A DNA stretch of 8,932 nucleotides from Sulfitobacter sp. (GTDB lineage Bacteria > Pseudomonadota > Alphaproteobacteria > Rhodobacterales > Rhodobacteraceae): the NCBI GenBank assembly GCA_026421135.1, contig JAPKCR010000054.1, forward strand, positions 1-8,932. The letters run 5' to 3'. Under the pieces are notes generated by a model. The model was given only the letters and a program-made list of their open reading frames with translations. It searched no databases and had not been told where the DNA came from. A program made the translations under genes and the position numbers. Position 1 is the first letter of the stretch; the number at the start of each line of letters is the position of its first letter. Below, piece after piece: positions 1-5,810 of the stretch.

Positions 1-95
1 CCGAACACAACCGGGGACACAGGCCGCCCCCAACGTGCAAACGCAAAGTCGCCACTGTCGCGTGTGAACAGTTTCTCGATCTCTTGTGGTGTCAT
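1..95 (-). CDS. 5' end of conserved hypothetical protein downstream of ruvB (partial)
   Basis: Only the first 31 codons are present; the gene continues past the left edge. Reading leftward from an ATG at 95-93 the product begins MTPQEIEKLF and includes an ARWGRPVSPVVF segment. The start is chosen because a GGAAG Shine-Dalgarno lies five bases upstream. An alternative in-frame GTG at 140-138, just after the ruvB stop, would add 15 residues but has no purine-rich site before it. The ATG lies 46 bases after the ruvB stop on the same strand, so the gene is probably the last or next member of the ruvCAB transcript. I recall a similar protein of unknown function with a GRP-x-x-PVVFG start following ruvB in Rhodobacterales, but I cannot assign a domain or a function from this fragment. 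Confidence 0.62.
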   Translation of the reverse strand, partial: MTPQEIEKLFTRDSGDFAFARWGRPVSPVVF

Positions 96-115
96 CTCGT
101 CTTCCAAATCGTCTA

Positions 116-132
116 AAATCCTCGCCGAAGGC
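116..132 (+). repeat. 17-base exact direct repeat, copy 1 (after ruvB)
   Basis: This copy is identical to positions 5762-5778, in the same orientation, and lies in the 46-base gap between the ruvB stop and the next gene's ATG. It overlaps the possible N-terminal extension of that gene if the GTG at 140 is used. Confidence 0.5.
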
Positions 133-141
133 TTCGCCACG

Positions 142-1161
142 TCAGCCAAACAGATCTGCCCGAGGTTTTGGCGGCTCCATCCCCAAATGGGTCCACGCCT
201 TTTGCGCCAGCATCCGACCGCGCGGTGTGCGCTGAATCAACCCTTGCTGCAAAAGAAACGGCTCGATCACCTCTTCCAGCGCATCACGCGATTCCGACAA
301 CGCCGCCGACATCGTTTCAATGCCTACTGGTCCGCCTTGGTAATTCTCGGCAATCAGGCGCAAATACCGGCGGTCAGCGCTATCTAGTCCCAAACGGTCT
401 ACGCCCAGACGCGTCAGCGCCATGTCTGCCAATTCCTGAGTCACGCGTCCGTTGCCTTCGACTACGGCAAAATCCACAACACGCCGCAATAGACGCCCTG
501 CGATCCGCGGGGTGCCGCGAGCGCGCTTGGCAATCTCGCGCGCGCCGCCCTCTTCCGCCGGTGCCCCCAATTTTCGGGCATTGCGATCAACGATGATAAA
601 AAGCTCATCCTCGGTGTAAAACTCAAGCCGCGTCGGAATGCCAAACCGGTCGCGCAGCGGCGTGGTCAAAAGGCCCATCCGCGTTGTGGCCCCCACCAAT
701 GTAAAAGGCTGCAATTCAATCCTTACCGTGCGCGCGGCTGGCCCTTCGCCGATGACCAAATCCAGCTCGAAATCTTCAAGCGCGGGATATAGTACTTCTT
801 CGACAGCTGGGTTCAGGCGGTGGATTTCGTCGATAAACAGGACATCGCGTGCCTCAAGGTTGGTAAGGATCGCGGCCAGATCGCCGGCTTTGGCCAACAC
901 CGGCCCCGACGTCATGCGGAATCCAACGCCCAATTCGCGTGCCATAATCTGTGCAAGGGTCGTTTTGCCCAAACCGGGGGGGCCATGAAACAACGTGTGG
1001 TCCATCGCCTCTTCGCGTTGCTTGGCGGATTGGATGAATACCTTTAGGTTCGAACGCGCCTCGGCCTGCCCTACGAATTCATCCAGCATCTGAGGCCGCA
1101 GCGCGCGGTCAAAATCCTCTGGCAGCGGATCGGGCCGCAAGGTTGGGTCGCTGTCGTTCAT
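142..1161 (-). CDS. ruvB: Holliday junction branch migration helicase RuvB
   Basis: RuvB is the AAA+ ATPase motor that forms hexameric rings on DNA and, with RuvA, drives branch migration of Holliday junctions in recombinational repair. The 339-residue product matches the usual family length of about 335-350. Visible landmarks are the RuvB-type N-terminus ([12 protein letters not shown], residues 21-32), Walker A GPPGLGKT (60-67), Walker B LFIDEIH (108-114), sensor 1 GATTR (157-161), the arginine finger in PLRDRFG (Arg171), sensor 2 RGTPRI (215-220) and the C-terminal winged-helix region ending in RTPRGR (311-316). All key residues are intact. The ATG is preceded by GGAA at a suitable distance. 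The gene starts 43 bases after the ruvA stop, with no terminator seen between them, so cotranscription with ruvC and ruvA is likely. RuvB acts in the cytoplasm on DNA. Confidence 0.98.
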   Translation of the reverse strand: MNDSDPTLRPDPLPEDFDRALRPQMLDEFVGQAEARSNLKVFIQSAKQREEAMDHTLFHGPPGLGKTTLAQIMARELGVGFRMTSGPVLAKAGDLAAILTNLEARDVLFIDEIHRLNPAVEEVLYPALEDFELDLVIGEGPAARTVRIELQPFTLVGATTRMGLLTTPLRDRFGIPTRLEFYTEDELFIIVDRNARKLGAPAEEGGAREIAKRARGTPRIAGRLLRRVVDFAVVEGNGRVTQELADMALTRLGVDRLGLDSADRRYLRLIAENYQGGPVGIETMSAALSESRDALEEVIEPFLLQQGLIQRTPRGRMLAQKAWTHLGMEPPKPRADLFG

Positions 1162-1204
1162 TCAATTTCCAAAACTATGGGCGCTCTATGCCGATGGTGC
1201 CACT

Positions 1205-1870
1205 CTACCCCTTGGGGGCAAGAAGTTTCAACGCCGCGCGGATCAAAGTCGGGGTTTCCGCATCGGGATGTTCACCGGCAGCTTGCGCCACAGCCCCCGC
1301 CGCATCTCCGGGCCCATAGCCCAGATTGCCAAGCGCAGAAAGCGCCTCGGATTGTGCGGATTGGTTGAGGGTTGCTGTGGGTCTCCGGTTTGGCGTGGGT
1401 GTTTCGATCACCTCGATGGCTTCGACCTCGCCGTGGGCTTCGGCCAGTGTGCCGGTCATCGCCATGACGCCCGGAGCCTTGTCTTTAAGGTCCAGAACAA
1501 CCCGCTGTGCGATCTTTGGACCTACGCCTTTAGCTGCTTTAACCGCATTCCAGTCTCCAAGCGCGATAGCGCGGCTGACCCCGTCAGGCCCAAGTGCGCC
1601 TAATATCGCCAGCGATGCCTTCGCCCCGACCCCTTGGACCGACGTCAGCAGACGATGCCATTCCTTTTCAACAAGCGTCTGAAAGCCGAACAACTGCATC
1701 AAATCTTCGCGGACGACCAAGTCGGTGAACAACGCGACCGCCTCTCCTACACCGGGAAGGGCTGCCAATGTTCGGTCTGAACAATACACAAGATACCCGA
1801 CCCCACGCACGTCGATCAGCACGTGGTCCAGCGCGCGATAGTCGATGCGGCCTGTGATCTTGCCAATCAT
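1205..1870 (-). CDS. ruvA: Holliday junction DNA-binding protein RuvA
   Basis: RuvA binds four-way junctions as a tetramer and loads RuvB. The 221-residue protein begins with the family-typical [12 protein letters not shown]-fold (about 1-62), which contains the acidic pin residues Glu55-Asp56 in [11 protein letters not shown]. Two helix-hairpin-helix motifs follow: [17 protein letters not shown] (74-90) and the [18 protein letters not shown] segment (107-124). A Pro/Thr/Glu-rich linker (about 135-172) leads to the small C-terminal RuvB-contacting domain ([13 protein letters not shown] through [10 protein letters not shown], 174-218). It is some 18 residues longer than E. coli RuvA (203), with the extra length in the flexible linker. 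The start ATG overlaps the ruvC stop in an ATGA (1867-1870), which implies translational coupling and supports this start. Confidence 0.97.
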   Translation of the reverse strand: MIGKITGRIDYRALDHVLIDVRGVGYLVYCSDRTLAALPGVGEAVALFTDLVVREDLMQLFGFQTLVEKEWHRLLTSVQGVGAKASLAILGALGPDGVSRAIALGDWNAVKAAKGVGPKIAQRVVLDLKDKAPGVMAMTGTLAEAHGEVEAIEVIETPTPNRRPTATLNQSAQSEALSALGNLGYGPGDAAGAVAQAAGEHPDAETPTLIRAALKLLAPKG

Positions 1871-2373
1871 GCGCTTGCTCTTGCAACCGCTTGGGCCAGA
1901 GTGCTGGCCCCACCGTGGTGGGCGTGACAGATCGCAATGGCCAATGCATCTGCGGCATCCGGGCCCGCAATCTCGATCCCAGGCAACTGCATGCGTACCA
2001 TATGCATCACCTGCCCCTTGTCAGCGTGGCCCACGCCAACCACAGTTTTCTTGACGGTATTAGGGGCATATTCACCCACTGATAGCCCTGCCTGTGCAGG
2101 CACAAGCATTGCGATCCCACGCGCCTGACCCAGTTTCAGCGTGCCAGCGCCGTCCTTGTTGACGAATGTCTGTTCGACCGCGGCGGTCTCCGGCCTGTAG
2201 GTTACCATTATTCTGGTAAGCTGCGCATGAAGCGACAAAAGCCGCGAGGCCAGATCGGGCCCCACGGACACACAAACCCCGTTTGCGACATGACTTATAC
2301 GGCTGCCGGCCACATCAATGACACCCCACCCCATGTTGCGCAGCCCCGGATCAATCCCGATTACCCGTATCAT
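1867..2373 (-). CDS. ruvC: Holliday junction resolvase RuvC
   Basis: RuvC is the homodimeric, Mg2+-dependent endonuclease that cuts Holliday junctions symmetrically after RuvAB branch migration. The 168-residue product has the RNase H-like fold signature and all four catalytic acids: Asp8 in [12 protein letters not shown], Glu67 in AAVEQ, and Asp139 and Asp142 in [16 protein letters not shown]. The basic [17 protein letters not shown] segment (106-122) is the usual DNA-contacting region. Length is close to E. coli RuvC (173). It is the promoter-proximal gene of a ruvC-ruvA-ruvB operon, and its stop overlaps the ruvA start by four bases. The ATG at 2373-2371 has a GAGG about eleven bases upstream, a slightly long spacing. 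A LexA-like site in the upstream promoter suggests damage-inducible expression (inference). Confidence 0.97.
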   Translation of the reverse strand: MIRVIGIDPGLRNMGWGVIDVAGSRISHVANGVCVSVGPDLASRLLSLHAQLTRIMVTYRPETAAVEQTFVNKDGAGTLKLGQARGIAMLVPAQAGLSVGEYAPNTVKKTVVGVGHADKGQVMHMVRMQLPGIEIAGPDAADALAIAICHAHHGGASTLAQAVARASA

Positions 2374-2408
2374 GTGCTTTTTTACCTCAGTTTTTATGTT
2401 TTTAGACG

Positions 2409-2436
2409 ATTAGCACAAAACACGAACATCCACCAA
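2409..2436 (-). promoter_or_regulatory. Putative ruvCAB promoter
   Basis: On the minus strand TTGGTG (2436-2431) and GCTAAT (2414-2409) are separated by 16 bases. They resemble sigma-70 -35 and -10 hexamers (3/6 and 4/6 matches) and would give a leader of roughly 30 bases before the ruvC ATG. The match is modest. Support comes mainly from its position and from the LexA-like site lying between the two hexamers. Confidence 0.35.
2413..2427 (-). promoter_or_regulatory. Putative LexA (SOS) box upstream of ruvC
   Basis: Minus-strand reading is GTTC-GTGTTTT-GTGC, one base away from the alphaproteobacterial LexA consensus GTTC-N7-GTTC, with an AT-leaning spacer. It sits within the candidate ruvC promoter, 40-54 bases before the ATG, where a repressor would block transcription. 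ruvCAB is a known SOS target in several alphaproteobacteria, so the position fits. A 7-of-8 match to a short degenerate motif can arise by chance. Confidence 0.45.
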
Positions 2437-2457
2437 GGCTTTTCCGGCCTGCCTTGG
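2433..2457. repeat. 7-bp inverted repeat in the ruvC / DUF1127 intergenic region
   Basis: CCAAGGC (2433-2439) and GCCTTGG (2451-2457) form a perfect inverted repeat with an 11-base spacer. Neither strand shows a T-tract after it, so it is not an obvious terminator. It abuts and partly overlaps the putative ruvC -35 hexamer, so it could be an operator or a leader or antisense hairpin. Function is unknown. Confidence 0.35.
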
Positions 2458-2687
2458 AAATGCCACAATTGACCGAATGCCGGACCAAAGCCGTGCAAAA
2501 ACGACGTTCAGATCGTCGCGAGCGTCACCACGCCTGCCTCAGATACGCCATATTTCAATGACCATTCGCATCCTATGCTGCTATGCAGAAAACGCAGATC
2601 ACACATGCAAGTCTAGGTGTTGTGACAAGTTTTCAAACTGCCTAGTTGCTAAGCATACCGACACACCTATCGGCAAAATTGAAATTC

Positions 2688-2692
2688 AAGGA
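2688..2692 (+). promoter_or_regulatory. Ribosome binding site deciding the DUF1127 start
   Basis: AAGGA lies eight bases before the ATG at 2701. The upstream ATG at 2692 overlaps this site and so cannot use it, and the ATG at 2707 is 14 bases away. This favours 2701. Confidence 0.6.
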
Positions 2693-2700
2693 TGGCTCTA

Positions 2701-2919
2701 ATGGCTATGTTCTACACACAAACAACCAACTACGCGACTGCATCTACCGTCAACCGCGTATTCTCTCATTTGGGTGACATCGTTGCCAGCGTTGTTTCCT
2801 GGAACGATGCACGCGTAACCCGCAACGCATTGTCCACACTGACAGACCGCGAACTTGACGATATCGGCCTGACACGTGGCGATATCGAAAGCGTAGCGCT
2901 CAACCACTTCATTCGCTAA
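2701..2919 (+). CDS. DUF1127 (YjiS-like) small protein
   Basis: The product is 72 residues. The C-terminal half (about 33-62, SWNDARVTRNALSTLTDRELDDIGLTRGDIE) is a clear DUF1127 motif: a basic, aromatic helix, then L-x-x-L-T-D-R-E-L-x-D-I-G-L-x-R-x-D-I. The N-terminal half is a variable, Ser/Thr/Asn-rich stretch and a mildly hydrophobic helix (VNRVFSHLGDIVASVVSW). Alphaproteobacteria carry many such paralogues. Some family members have been linked to RNA turnover, phosphate or carbon metabolism and stress adaptation, but the role of this one cannot be read from sequence. It is monocistronic: opposite in strand to ruvC, and closed by a strong terminator about 50 bases after its stop. The start is set by the AAGGA site at 2688-2692; ATGs at 2692 and 2707 are alternatives. 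Confidence 0.9.
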   Translation: MAMFYTQTTNYATASTVNRVFSHLGDIVASVVSWNDARVTRNALSTLTDRELDDIGLTRGDIESVALNHFIR

Positions 2920-2967
2920 CGCGCAATGACAGACCCATGCCCCAAGGGCAGTCCACCGGACAGAAAA

Positions 2968-3007
2968 TAGCCACGCTTACCGAACGGTAGCGTGGCTAAC
3001 TTCTTTT
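2968..3007. terminator. Bidirectional intrinsic terminator
   Basis: TAGCCACGCT (2968-2977) pairs with AGCGTGGCTA (2989-2998), and ACC/GGT extends the stem after a single bulged T, leaving a GAAC loop (2982-2985). On the plus strand the hairpin is followed by a T-rich ACTTCTTTTA; on the minus strand it is followed by TTTTCTG. It therefore fits termination of both the DUF1127 gene and the converging unknown membrane-protein gene, whose stop is at 3029. Confidence 0.85.
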
Positions 3008-3028
3008 ATCGTAGTGGCTCTAATTCGG

Positions 3029-3391
3029 TTAAAGCTTTGCAGCGCCGCCCCGCAGGACTGGCCCAATCTTGTTCGCAAGCATCTGGGTAATCGGGTCAAC
3101 TTTCAAAACCCAAGCTCCCGCGCGTTCAACGATCGTACCATTGCTTAGGGTATTGAGCCGGGTCTGGTATGTGCCTGACCCGTTTGCCGACAGCATAAAT
3201 GCTTTTAGTAGGAAAAACATAACGGTCAGCGCCAAAACATATTTGACTGGGAACCCGGCATCACGACGGCGTGGCCTTGCGATCACGAGTCCGTCGTTGC
3301 GGATGGTCGTATAATAACCGTTCGCCATCGCTTTGTGCTTTTGGCTTAAATGATTAACGCGTTTCCAAAACTGTTGATGTGTCTCAACCAT
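3029..3391 (-). CDS. Conserved hypothetical single-pass membrane protein
   Basis: The 120-residue product has a hydrophilic N-terminus (1-47, ending in the basic stretch RPRRRDAG), one predicted membrane helix (about 48-68, FPVKYVLALTVMFFLLKAFML) and a C-terminal region of about 50 residues. The basic residues before the helix predict a cytoplasmic N-terminus and a periplasmic C-terminus, so the helix is an anchor rather than a cleaved signal. The start at 3391 is chosen because GAGG lies five bases upstream; a GTG at 3427 would add twelve residues but lacks such support. I recall similar proteins in Roseobacter genomes with no assigned function. It lies 106 bases downstream of prmA on the same strand and ends at a bidirectional terminator, so it may be the last gene of the priA-prmA block or have its own promoter. 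The motif (V/L)KVDPITQ near residue 97 is a candidate conserved feature. Confidence 0.8.
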   Translation of the reverse strand: MVETHQQFWKRVNHLSQKHKAMANGYYTTIRNDGLVIARPRRRDAGFPVKYVLALTVMFFLLKAFMLSANGSGTYQTRLNTLSNGTIVERAGAWVLKVDPITQMLANKIGPVLRGGAAKL

Positions 3392-3396
3392 GGTCG

Positions 3397-3400
3397 CCTC
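3397..3400 (-). promoter_or_regulatory. Ribosome binding site of the membrane-protein gene
   Basis: GAGG on the minus strand is five bases before the ATG at 3391-3389. It supports this internal start over the upstream GTG at 3427. Confidence 0.55.
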
Positions 3401-3468
3401 GAAATGCTTAAGGCCCCCACCTCTCACACTAAAGACATTACAGCAAAATTGCGCCCGTTTCTACATAT

Positions 3469-3488
3469 TTACGCAAATTAGGGCGTAA
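3469..3488. repeat. Short inverted repeat after prmA
   Basis: TTACGC (3469-3474) and GCGTAA (3483-3488) are perfect 6-bp arms with an 8-base spacer, ten bases after the prmA stop on the minus strand. No T-tract follows, so it is at best a weak terminator; it could equally be an operator for the downstream membrane-protein gene. Function is unknown. Confidence 0.25.
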
Positions 3489-3497
3489 TAGGGGCAG

Positions 3498-4373
3498 TTA
3501 ATGTGTCGATTTTTGGACCGTTAGGGTCGTCCAGTCGCCAATCATCTCTCTGTTCAGTAGATTGATGCCAGATCGTGCATAAACCTCAATGACGTCATCT
3601 GCTTGCTCGTTAAGAATTCCCGAGAGAATCGCTTTGCCGTTCGGGGCCAGCGCTTTCGCCATATCTGGGGCCAGCGCCACCAATGGCCCTTTTAGGATAT
3701 TCGCAAAGATCAGATCGAAAGGTGCCTTTGCGGCAAGATCGGGGTGATCAAAGCCCGCAGCCTCTACGCAGATCAGTCGATCGGTTAGACCATTGGCGGC
3801 GGCATTGGCCCGTGCAACATCTACGGCAACCTCGTCAATGTCGCTGGCCAACACGGGGTTTGGCCAGATACGCGCGGCAGCCATCGCCAGTACGGCAGTG
3901 CCGCATCCGATATCGGCTACGCTTTGGCCGACCATGCCGTCATTTGCCAATCGGTCCAGCGCCCGAAGACAACCCAACGTCGTTCCGTGATGACCTGTGC
4001 CAAACGCCATCGCTGCTTCGATCAGCAGCGGTTCACAACCTTCGGGCACTTTGTCTGCGTCATGGCTGCCATAAACGAAAAAACGGCCCGCTTCGACGGG
4101 GGACAGTTCACGGCGAACATGTGCCACCCAATCAGTCTCGGGCAGCTCGGAAACGACAAAACCCTTTGCGCCCATGGTGGCGGCTAAAATTGCCAAGGAG
4201 GTCTGATCGGGGGCCTCCTCGAAATATCCGCCAACCTCCCAGAGACCTGATCCGTCTTCCATCTCGAATACGCCCACACCTGTCGGCTCCGGGGTCAACC
4301 TTTCCATCGCCTCGCCCAATGCATAGGCTGGCTTGCGTCCTTCAAGGGTGGTCAGGGCTGTGAATGTGGGCAT
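3498..4373 (-). CDS. prmA: Ribosomal protein L11 methyltransferase PrmA
   Basis: PrmA uses S-adenosylmethionine to trimethylate amino groups of ribosomal protein L11 in the cytoplasm. The 291-residue length matches E. coli PrmA (293). The N-terminal substrate-recognition domain spans about 1-100. It is followed by the family signature AMAFGTGHHGTT (121-132), SAM motif I VADIGCGTAVLAMAA (152-166), the acidic motif SDIDEVAVDVARAN (177-190), the catalytic-region FANILKGPL (223-231) and SGILNEQ (251-257). The FGTGHHGTT form replaces the FGTGTHPTT of gammaproteobacteria, which I believe is normal for Rhodobacterales. The ATG is preceded by GGAGA at good spacing. The gene lies 61 bases after the MFS transporter gene on the same strand. 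Confidence 0.95.
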   Translation of the reverse strand: MPTFTALTTLEGRKPAYALGEAMERLTPEPTGVGVFEMEDGSGLWEVGGYFEEAPDQTSLAILAATMGAKGFVVSELPETDWVAHVRRELSPVEAGRFFVYGSHDADKVPEGCEPLLIEAAMAFGTGHHGTTLGCLRALDRLANDGMVGQSVADIGCGTAVLAMAAARIWPNPVLASDIDEVAVDVARANAAANGLTDRLICVEAAGFDHPDLAAKAPFDLIFANILKGPLVALAPDMAKALAPNGKAILSGILNEQADDVIEVYARSGINLLNREMIGDWTTLTVQKSTH

Positions 4374-4434
4374 CGGTCTCTCCGCAGTTTGCTCGCGTCG
4401 CCTATGCGGGCGCGCCAGTCAGGTCAAGGTATGG

Positions 4435-5667
4435 TTACTGCGCGGCCACGGGCTGCGGGCGCGTAAAAATTGTCTCGTGGCCAGGCATCGGGTGGCGCGG
4501 GATCATCAGGGACAAGACCAGCGATACGCCCGCCATGGCCGCCGCAAGAACAAAAACCGCGGCAGGCGACACCAACCACAGCAACCCAAGGCCAACAGGC
4601 AGGAACACAGCGGCAATGTGGTTGATGGTAAATGCAACAGCAGCAGTGGGCGCAATATCACCGGGATCCGCGATCTTCTGAAAATAGGTTTTCAACGCCA
4701 GCGCCAGCGCGAAAAACATGTGATCAATCACATAAAGGCTCGCCGCCACGACCACGCCCCATCCCAGATAGTACACACCGCCATAGGCCAGAAACACAAT
4801 GATCAGCCCGATATACTCGAATGACAACGTACGCCGCTCTCCGAAAATGCCAACGGCGCGTCCCATCAATGGGGCGAATATCATGTTGGCGATCAGGTTG
4901 ATCAAATAAAGCAGTGTGATTTCGTGCACATCAAAGCCAAAGCGTTCCACCATCATAAATCCGGCAAAAACCACGAAAATCTGGCGCCGTGCGCCCGACA
5001 TGAACTGCAGCGCATAATACAGCCAATAGCGTTTGCGCAGTACCATCTTCTTGACCTGCGGGTGCGGTGCCTCGAATTGCGGGTAAGCAAACAGCGCGAA
5101 CAAGGCGATCAACACGGTGACACTGCCGCCGATCATGTAAACAATGTTATACGATAGCGACAGCGTGTCCCACAGCGCCATAATCGCCAGATAGGCCACC
5201 AAAGTCGCGGCTGATCCTGCCGCCATCAGCCAGCCAAGCATACGCGGTGCGTCTTCGATCTTGAGCCATTGCAACTGCAGCGACTGATTGACCGTCTCGT
5301 AATAGTGAAATCCGATCGAACTCAACATGGTTATCGTCAGAATGCCGCCCATCGACGGAAACCAAGCGGTAACAGCCGTGGCAGCCCCCAGTAAGACAAG
5401 CGACACCAATCCCAACACTTGCTCGCGGACAAAGATGATGATCGCAATGACACCGACAGCCAGAAACCCCGGAATCTCGCGCACTGTGTGCAGCAACCCG
5501 ATATCTGATCCGTCAAAATTCGCGACCTCGATCACAAAGTTGTTCAGCAACGCCGACCAAGTATTGAACGCAATCGGCATGGCCAAAGCCATCAAGAACA
5601 ACAACGCGACAGGGCGGCGCCAAAACGGTTGATGCTTGGCATCCTCAAGGGTCACAAATTGGGTCAT
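4435..5667 (-). CDS. MFS transporter of unknown substrate
   Basis: The 410-residue inner-membrane protein has about twelve hydrophobic segments in two sixes: roughly 19-40, 66-80, 85-102, 107-122, 144-165 and 175-195, then a charged cytoplasmic loop (about 196-215, PHPQVKKMVLRKR), then 229-240, 253-272, 283-300, 303-325, 343-365 and 368-390. GRAVGIFGERR (269-279) is a motif-A-like loop between TM8 and TM9, typical of the major facilitator superfamily. SGARRQIFVVFAGFMMVERFG (224-244) is a distinctive stretch. The equivalent TM2-TM3 loop (VREQVLG) lacks a clear motif A. The start at 5667 has AAGGA six bases upstream; a TTG at 5709 would add 14 non-hydrophobic residues and is less likely. No metabolic neighbours hint at the substrate. 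Confidence 0.85.
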   Translation of the reverse strand: MTQFVTLEDAKHQPFWRRPVALLFLMALAMPIAFNTWSALLNNFVIEVANFDGSDIGLLHTVREIPGFLAVGVIAIIIFVREQVLGLVSLVLLGAATAVTAWFPSMGGILTITMLSSIGFHYYETVNQSLQLQWLKIEDAPRMLGWLMAAGSAATLVAYLAIMALWDTLSLSYNIVYMIGGSVTVLIALFALFAYPQFEAPHPQVKKMVLRKRYWLYYALQFMSGARRQIFVVFAGFMMVERFGFDVHEITLLYLINLIANMIFAPLMGRAVGIFGERRTLSFEYIGLIIVFLAYGGVYYLGWGVVVAASLYVIDHMFFALALALKTYFQKIADPGDIAPTAAVAFTINHIAAVFLPVGLGLLWLVSPAAVFVLAAAMAGVSLVLSLMIPRHPMPGHETIFTRPQPVAAQ

Positions 5668-5673
5668 GCCAAA

Positions 5674-5679
5674 TCCTTT
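5674..5679 (-). promoter_or_regulatory. Ribosome binding site deciding the MFS start
   Basis: AAAGGA on the minus strand is six bases before the ATG at 5667-5665. It favours this start over the longer reading frame that opens with TTG at 5709. Confidence 0.6.
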
Positions 5680-5696
5680 ACGCCCCAATCCTAACC

Positions 5697-5709
5697 TTGA
5701 CGAGGTCAA
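5697..5709. repeat. 13-bp palindrome upstream of the MFS gene
   Basis: TTGAC-GAG-GTCAA is a perfect 5-bp inverted repeat with a 3-base centre, 30-42 bases upstream of the MFS start codon. Its size and place would suit a dimeric repressor site, but no regulator gene lies nearby and it may be chance. Confidence 0.25.
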
Positions 5710-5761
5710 ATCAGACGAAAACCGTCCAACAATAATTGGTTCCTGTATTCCAAACGGAAAG

Positions 5762-5778
5762 AAATCCTCGCCGAAGGC
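5762..5778 (+). repeat. 17-base exact direct repeat, copy 2 (priA-MFS gap)
   Basis: AAATCCTCGCCGAAGGC here is identical to positions 116-132 just after ruvB. Flanks differ on both sides. This copy lies in the 143-base gap between the priA stop and the MFS start. Next to it, GGCAT-GT-ATGCC (5776-5787) is a short palindrome. Confidence 0.5.
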
Positions 5779-5810
5779 ATGTATGCCGGTCAGGCAAAAC
5801 CAATAAAGAC

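Larger units (their letters stand above)
2374..2700. other. Intergenic region between ruvC and DUF1127 gene
   Basis: This 327-base gap separates two divergently transcribed genes. The ruvC-proximal third holds the putative promoter, the LexA-like box and the CCAAGGC inverted repeat. A short inverted repeat CGACG-N7-CGTCG occurs at 2502-2518. Towards the DUF1127 gene a weak promoter-like pair, TTGTGA (2620-2625) and TAGTTG (2643-2648) with 17-base spacing, is visible but unconvincing. A 74-codon plus-strand reading frame (2477-2701) runs through much of the region; it has no ribosome binding site and unconvincing composition, and I do not call it a gene. I see no tRNA-like or recognisable small RNA structure. 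Confidence 0.6.

Noticed and set aside
168..596. Plus-strand reading frames across ruvB
   Set aside because: ruvB on the minus strand is complete with all AAA+ motifs; the opposite frames are low-information shadows.
2502..2518. CGACG-N7-CGTCG inverted repeat, also checked as a LexA site because it contains GTTC
   Set aside because: The second half-site reads CGCG rather than GTTC, and 5-bp arms are expected by chance in GC-rich DNA.
2477..2701. 74-codon plus-strand ORF in the ruvC-DUF1127 gap
   Set aside because: It has no ribosome binding site and a Cys/Arg-rich composition without a pattern, and it covers the likely promoter region of the DUF1127 gene.
3683..4363. 226-codon plus-strand reading frame antisense to prmA
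   Set aside because: It lies wholly inside prmA, which has intact family motifs. The translation is Arg/Pro/Gln-rich, typical of the antisense frame of a GC-rich gene, with no recognisable domain.
4333..4824. 163-codon plus-strand frame spanning the prmA start and the MFS 3' end
   Set aside because: It is rich in Arg, Gln and His, overlaps two real genes and has no convincing ribosome binding site.
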